Positions 8,180 to 12,477 of a stretch of 12,477 nucleotides of DNA are shown here, piece by piece. Where the stretch lies: positions 110,270-122,746 of the forward strand of contig JBBHKE010001068.1 in the NCBI GenBank assembly GCA_037447655.1. Reading direction: 5' to 3'. This stretch comes from Zygnema cylindricum (taxonomy: Eukaryota; Streptophyta; Zygnematophyceae; Zygnematales; Zygnemataceae). Within the stretch, counting starts at the first letter, position 1; each line of letters starts with the position of its first letter. Position numbers and translations under genes: made by a program. Under the pieces are notes generated by a model. It ran no database searches. It was not told the DNA's origin and was given only the letters and a program-made list of their open reading frames with translations.

Positions 8180-8780
8180 GCCGTCAGCCGTACACGATAT
8201 TTACATCAACCTCAAAAAGGTCTGCTGCTAAAAATATCGCCAAAAATAACGGCGGCCTTTGTTCGCCGTCTGTAGCTCTTATCGAGCACCGTTGATATTG
8301 CGCCGCGAGGTCCGGAAGTCCACTTTACAAAATAACGTCAAACCACCCTGATTTGTCCGTACTGCAACAATGTACTTTGTCATAAATGCGCGTGTCAAGC
8401 ATAAAGTACACCTTTCCCAAAAATAGATTATATGTACCAACAATGTCTTTTTTCATAAATGCCGCCTCTCGCATTATGCTTCATCTGGCCGGCGTACATA
8501 CTCAAATGTTTTGTACATTTCATAGCGAATCGCTTCGCGATCCGCCGTCCATTTCTCCAACGCATTCCATAAATAACGTGTGTTGGTTAACGTCACTCAA
8601 TTTGATTCCGTACGTTACAAAACAATTCGTATGATTACTCCCCCAATCCGCAAATTCATTTGAACCTCCAGAGTAAATCTAGTAAGTAATAACACATTAA
8701 AATTGCGTCAAGTACGCACGAAACGTTGCGTACGCATTAATCTTTGCGTACGCACGAAACTAACTTTTAAAAAAAACAAC
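8180..8780. repeat. Left arm of a large inverted repeat (~600 bp)
   Basis: Read forward, this arm matches the reverse complement of about 9691-10262 with roughly 65-70% identity by eye. Clear anchors shared in order are AAAAATAACGG, GCGCC, GTCATAAATGC, TACACCT, CAAAAATAGATT, TTTTTCATAAATG, CGCATTATG, CGCCGTCCATTTCTCC, and the inner tip CGTACGCACGAAACTAACTTT followed by an A run. The arm is CpG-rich relative to flanking DNA. It ends just where the copia fragment begins. The outer limit is uncertain by several tens of bases. No convincing gene is present; a plus-strand 82-codon frame (8386-8634) has no motif. Confidence 0.85.
8706..8759. repeat. Three 18-bp tandem units at the inner tip of the left arm
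   Basis: The units are 8706-8723, 8724-8741 and 8742-8759. On the minus strand the consensus is TTTCGTGCGTACGCRACG. They mirror the array at 9712-9764 in the opposite arm. Confidence 0.85.
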
Positions 8781-9690
8781 AAATTTCGACTCTGAGGTAG
8801 AGGAGGATCTGAGGCTAAAACTGTTGGATGTCGATTTCGACCTGGAGGTAGAGGAAGAGGAGGACCAGTTGCTCTTGGCTGTCCAGTGGATGGTGGGTAC
8901 TCTAGTATTTTGGCTGTTCAGTGGATGGTGGTACTCCAATATTTGGCACTCCAGTAAAAGAAGAAGGAGAAGCTCCCAAAGACTGGAAAAGAATCTGATC
9001 CAAGATGACATATTCTCGTAGTTTTTCCTTCTTCTCAATTTCATCCATACTAAATACGTCTATCGACTCACTCTCATCCTTCACATGAATATTTTTGGAA
9101 ATCTGTATGGTATGTTTTCCTGCACAAAAAACCCTGTATTAATCATCATATCCCATGAATATTCCAGGTATAGACTTTTGACTCAATTTCTAGTTTGGTA
9201 AGTTATCTAGTACAAAGCAATTGTTAACAAAAACTTTGAAGTGACTGACATCTGGTTTTTTTGCCAGTCCACACTTCGTAAGGTGTCTTTTTTTGAACAA
9301 ATCTAGTTTGTAATATGTTGCTAATATAAGCTGCAGTTTGATAAGCTTCAGCCCAAAAATAAGTGTCTATTCCCTTATCAGCCATTATATGTTTAACACT
9401 CTCATTTAGAGTTATATTAAGCCTTTTAAGTCTTTTTGAAACTCCACTCTGCTCCTGGTGTGCGATACCATTTTCTTTCAAATAAGCAGCAAACTCATTG
9501 AAAGTTTATTCACCTTTTAGGGTTATTCAGGAAAGAAAAGATATGCCATGAATATTCTCCGCCCAGATCCGAAAGTGTTAAAAGTGGGTGAAGAGCTTCT
9601 TTTTCTCCTTCATGAAATAGATCCTGCTAATTTGGAGAAGTCATCTGTGAATGTAACAAAGTATTTGCTGCCAGCAAGCGATGTTATTTT
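8781..9690 (-). pseudogene. Decayed Ty1/copia retrotransposon fragment: integrase core and linker
   Basis: Reading the minus strand from 9690 down, integrase landmarks appear in order: GSKYFVTFTDDFSK (9672-9631), YFMKEKK (about 9619), SDLGGEYS (about 9572-9549, with the second catalytic Asp), KENGIAHQ (9478 on), GVSKRLKR, the block ADKGIDTYFWAEAYQTAAYI, then TPYEVWTGKK and KPDVSHFKVF. A linker with KDESESIDVFSMDEIEKKEK (from about 9084) follows and ends in low-complexity sequence. In live copia elements the motif is NGV-S/A-ER, whose Glu completes the D,D-35-E triad; here it is Lys, and about seven residues before EQSGV are missing. At least three frame changes and several stops break the frame, one at a seven-A run. 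Gag, protease, reverse transcriptase, RNase H and LTRs are absent. Both ends stop at the inverted arms. It encodes no working enzyme. Confidence 0.92.
8877..8944. repeat. Imperfect ~34-bp tandem duplication within the copia linker
   Basis: Units at 8877-8911 and 8912-8944 share GGCTGTYCAGTGGATGGTGG followed by TACTCYARTATTT, differing by a few substitutions and one G of length. This post-insertion or linker expansion shifts the copia frame. A weaker duplication of GAGGTAGAGGA-type sequence lies at about 8795-8862. Confidence 0.75.
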
Positions 9691-10262
9691 GTGTTTTTTT
9701 TGAAAAGTTAGTTTCGTGCGTACGCGACGTTTTGTGCGTACGCGATGTTTGGTGCGTGCGCGTGTTTGCATGTGTAGTTAATTATCGAAAGTATTGTGGT
9801 GGTACGAATGGAGGTTCGAATGGATTTGTGGATTTAGGGAGTGAATGTACGAATAAAATTAAAGGGGCGTAAGAGACTAATTGAGTGGCGCAAAATGCGT
9901 GGAGAAATGGACGGCGAATCGCGATGTTAAATATTCGAAATGTTTTAGAGTGTACACCGGCTGTACGAAACATAATGCGACAACATTTATGAAAAAGGAC
10001 GCCGCTGGTACGTAGAATCTATTTTGGACAGGTGTACCTATATTTCGACAGGCTGCATTTATGACGAAGTGTGTGGTTACGGTACGGTTAGATTTGGATG
10101 GTATGACGTCCTTTCGTCAAGTGGAATTTGGTACCACGTGGCGCGACATCGAGGGTGTTGAAAAAGAGTGACGGACGGTGGATATAGGCCTCCGTTATTT
10201 TTCAAGTAGTTGGGACGCGAAATCGAGTCAAATCACAAGATGTATATTTCGGACGTCGCGAA
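9691..10262. repeat. Right arm of the large inverted repeat (~570 bp)
   Basis: This is the reverse-complement partner of about 8180-8780. The inner end reads AAAAGTTAGTTTCGTGCG, complementary to the left arm tip. The outer end is fuzzy near the GACGTCGCG at about 10252-10260, only about 50 bp before DR2 starts. Between arm and DR2 there is a TGACTCAGCA/TGACTCAGCA doublet (about 10296-10315). No frame here looks coding; the 63-codon frames on both strands carry no motif. Confidence 0.85.
9712..9764. repeat. Three 17-18-bp tandem units at the inner tip of the right arm
   Basis: The units are TTTCGTGCGTACGCGACG (9712-9729), TTTTGTGCGTACGCGATG (9730-9747) and a 17-bp variant (9748-9764). Same consensus as the left-arm array, in inverted orientation. 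CpG and the palindromic GTAC/CGTACG core are conserved. Confidence 0.9.
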
Positions 10263-10957
10263 TTCTTTAAGGAAAATCGAGAAGTTTCGTTGAGTGACTC
10301 AGCATGACTCAGCATACGATTTTGTGAGATTGTGTGTACTTGTAAATATTTGGAACAACATTTCTTTGTCTTATTTGTATATTATAAATTAGAGTTTTTT
10401 ATGATGTTATTATTTACGTGGTCTATTATGGTTTTGACAGTTTAATTTGTGTGTGTAAAATATTGTACTTGTAGATAAGTGTACGGTTACGATTGCTTGA
10501 CTCTCAGGTGTACGCATACGATTAGTTAATTCCTACTAAGAAGGTTATTATGCATAAATAGGATTTAGTGACAGTTATGTAATTTACGTTGGTTATTTTG
10601 ACACTTAGTGATTCATTGACAGCTCACAAGTGTATATATAGGAATGAGCTTTGTTAGGAATTAATCATCAATGCTGGTTAAAAAATTAGGGACCTAAGAT
10701 GTAGTATTTTAGGGTTTTCGATTAGGTCGTGCACTTTGAATGATATATTGATTATTTGATTATACTTTAATTATACATTTGTTTATGTGTGATGCATCAT
10801 GTGTTATTACTTATATAAATGTTATATCTATATTTGTTTGTTTGTTATGCATTGTTAATGCATTTTTCCTAGGGTTTGTTATGATGATGAAGATATATTA
10901 AGCTTCTATTCCACGAAACCCTAGTTGTTGTCCATGTATGTGTGTACGCATTTTGCT

Positions 10958-11026
10958 CCATCTGTGTATGGATTGTTAATGCATCTGTGTATGCATGTTT
11001 GTTGCATCTGTGCACGCATGTGGAGG
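10958..11026. repeat. 23-bp tandem repeat, three units, in DR2
   Basis: Units start at 10958, 10981 and 11004 and are the exact counterparts of 7583-7651 at an offset of 3375 bp. Confidence 0.85.
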
Positions 11027-11067
11027 ATGCATTTCAAATGATTATTCATTGTTCTAGCTTTGCTTAC

Positions 11068-11168
11068 CTTTGTGGGTGATACCTTTTTGGGTGGCTTTTG
11101 CGGTCAATTTTAGACCAAAGAACATCACGTGGGCCCATAACCTGTTGTGCATAGCCTATTTCAGCCAT
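11068..11168 (-). CDS. Second copy of the short putative coding exon, in DR2
   Basis: This matches the frame at 7693-7793: ATG at 11168, 33 codons, then AAAG|GTAAGC. I see no difference between the copies over these 101 bases. That is expected from the recent homogenisation of this half of the repeat and is not itself evidence of selection on the protein. Product unrecognised. The sequence before the ATG diverges from DR1 about 31 bp upstream, so the two copies cannot share a promoter. Confidence 0.3.
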
Positions 11169-11199
11169 GGATTACTCTCGAAAGCACCACAAACTACCC

Positions 11200-11800
11200 T
11201 TATAAACAGTTGTGTTTCAGACAACATAGATTACTCCACATTTAACAAAATCACCTCAAACTACACCAACATGCTGTATACGATAGACACTTTAAACCCC
11301 AAAGTTACAGCCAAATCCACCATGGAATCTAGAAGATATAAGCTCTAGAGTTATTCAAAAACACCTGACAGCTTCTCAAACTAACCAGGTAGACTTCTCA
11401 CATAATTCTAAAGAGATAACATAACAAACTAAAACTACACACACAATTATTTTCTAGATCATAGAATATCTTCACAAATTTTCACATCAAAACATCAATC
11501 AGAGTGATCACACCAACAAATCAAAGTTGCAGAAACACTGTTTTGTCATTACTTTGAGAAACTTGACTGTGATATGGAAAATAAACTAAGTCCTACAATT
11601 TATACTCACATAGTTATCTACTGAGCCTTACACTAATCAAATAACTACACGTGTAATTCAGTACTGTACACGAATAAAGACACTGGAAGTCAACGGTACG
11701 ACTTTTGTACCGGAAGTATGTCCAAAACCCTAATTATAACTTTTATACTATTACAATATTTTAACACTAAAATTTAATTCACTACATACAAATTACAGTT
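11200..11800. other. AT-rich stretch after DR2, no gene seen
   Basis: Apart from the 12-bp CTAAGTCCTACA match to the spacer after DR1, no repeat or coding region was found. The frame running out of DR2 to 11348 (plus strand) reads across the repeat border and is probably fortuitous. From about 11640 the sequence gains CpG (for example GGTACGACTTTTGTACC, an imperfect palindrome at 11695-11711). Confidence 0.5.
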
Positions 11801-11806
11801 GTTTCA

Positions 11807-12301
11807 GAGATTTACAAATGGTGGTCCCACATAAATTGTGCCACTTGCTTTGTCACCAATTGGCGAATCCGTCCAAAAGATTGTATGAGAAAAACTGAAA
11901 TCTGTTAGTATTAAGTCGGTTGCGCAAAGCGACGTGATTTGCTTAGTCAGCTGTGGTCGCGTCAGATTTCCTCCGCCGTTGATGTACGCGGGATCGAACG
12001 ATCACATTAGTGTCTGTACAAGAGTATTCCATAATTTGAGAAACGCCATAAGATGTAAGACATATCTTCGCGATGGATGACAGGCATCCAGTAACATTAT
12101 CAAAATGTGGTCCCATTTCGAATCTCGTTCGTTGATTGGATTCGTATCCGCCGTTCGTTCTTGCATCGGTACTATTTGTTGTGTCACTATATCGGATTCT
12201 GTACTAGATCGTTCTCGTGCGAATACACTTGATCCACGCCTACTGACGCCGCGTGTCCCATGAATTACATTACACTCTTTTGTACCCGAGTTAGTGTCAC
12301 A
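11807..12301 (-). pseudogene. Unrecognised minus-strand coding frame interrupted by one TGA
   Basis: One minus-strand frame is open for 99 codons from just after a TAG (12304-12302) to a TGA at 12004-12002. It then continues in the same phase for 65 more codons to a TGA at 11806-11804. The first part includes a Ser/Arg-rich stretch (RGVSRRGSSVFARERSS), an ATG at 12187, and WDHILIMLLDACHPSRRYVL, which looks like a hydrophobic helix. The second part starts SFDPAYINGGGNLTRPQL and ends GTIYVGPPFVNL. The composition is balanced and CpG-rich, unlike the AT-driven frames elsewhere. I recognise no family. It may be a decayed transposon or host gene exon, or the TGA could be spliced out. No promoter was identified. 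Confidence 0.35.
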
Positions 12302-12399
12302 CTATTAGAGGTCAGTACTGAAGTGTTTATACTCAAAAATATTCTAAGTACCAATCCCTCTCTCACTGACCTATTAACTGAGTACTAAAGCTTTTAAAT

Positions 12400-12477
12400 C
12401 ACTACACCGTGAATCGCTATTAGCGTTTAGAAATAAATAGCGTTATGAAACAAATAGCGTTATTAACGCTATTTGGG
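12400..12477. mobile_element. Terminal end of a CACTA (En/Spm) transposon, cut by the window edge
   Basis: CACTACACCG at 12400 matches the hallmark terminus of CACTA elements. It is followed at once by a dense set of short subterminal repeats in both orientations: CGCTATTAGCG (12415-12425), AAATAGCGTTAT (12434-12445), AAATAGCGTTAT again (about 12454) and TAACGCTATTT (12465-12475). Such a terminus plus subterminal array is how En/Spm-type ends are organised, with the repeats serving as transposase-binding sites. The rest lies beyond the window; no matching TAGTG end with subterminal repeats occurs inside it. Confidence 0.65.

Larger units (their letters stand above)
10314..11199. repeat. Direct repeat copy 2 (DR2)
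   Basis: This is the collinear partner of 6951-7824. The right half (10791-11199) is almost identical to DR1, while the left half differs by many substitutions and indels, including a roughly 10-bp TATATAGGA insertion at about 10634. The border after ACTACCC at 11199 is as sharp as in DR1, and what follows is unrelated. The CTAGGGTTT inverted repeat (10869-10878 and 10915-10924) has one mismatch here. Confidence 0.92.

Noticed and set aside
8386-8634. 82-codon plus-strand frame in the left arm
   Set aside because: Not conserved as a frame in the opposite arm, which has indels and stops, and no motif.
8760-9044. 94-codon Ser/Thr-rich minus-strand frame
   Set aside because: It is the out-of-phase shadow of the copia linker and its tandem duplication; its serine runs come from the GAGGTAGAGGA-type repeats.
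6951-11199. DR1 and DR2 as LTRs of one retrotransposon
   Set aside because: Uneven divergence, no TG...CA ends at the border, no primer-binding site or polypurine tract, and an internal copia fragment lacking nearly all of pol and flanked by its own inverted repeat.
11900-12250. Possible third copy of the inverted arm in the CpG-rich region after DR2
   Set aside because: Only short matches such as CCGTTGAT followed by GCG were found. No collinear series of anchors like that between the two arms.

Overview
The window looks like intergenic DNA from a large, repeat-rich eukaryotic nuclear genome, most probably a flowering plant. It is AT-rich, has no operons or prokaryotic gene density, and carries a perfect (AG)n microsatellite, a PIF/Harbinger (Tourist-like) MITE, a decayed Ty1/copia integrase fragment on the minus strand and, at the right edge, what looks like the start of a CACTA transposon. 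No rRNA, tRNA or CRISPR was recognised. Most open frames are short and probably fortuitous.

Layout. 1-74 is (AG)37. 75-1860 is AT-rich with no convincing gene. 1870-2117 is a G-rich low-complexity tract. 2118-3440 is featureless apart from a 23-bp tandem duplication. 3448-3882 (minus) is the best host-gene candidate: a small secreted-type protein with a C-terminal EGF-like cysteine pattern, containing a 76-bp tandem duplication that is read in two different frames. 3950-6221 is AT-rich, with a degenerate repeat near 5000. 6225-6932 is the MITE, flanked by TAA.

From 6950 to 11200 there is a nested architecture: direct repeat DR1 (about 6951-7824), spacer, inverted arm (about 8180-8780), copia integrase fragment (8781-9690, minus), opposite inverted arm (about 9691-10262), then DR2 (about 10314-11199). 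The inner tip of each arm carries three 18-bp tandem units. DR1 and DR2 are nearly identical in their right halves and much more diverged in their left halves. They share an abrupt right border and a short minus-strand frame that ends at a good splice donor.

Beyond DR2, a CpG-rich stretch holds a long minus-strand frame broken by a single TGA (12301 to 11807). The window ends in a CACTA terminus with AATAGCGTTA-type subterminal repeats (12400-12477).

The genes do not form a pathway. The interest lies in the composite repeat structure between 6.2 and 11.2 kb, which I could not assign to a known element. Everything rests on reading the sequence by eye; identities are hand estimates and no database search was possible.
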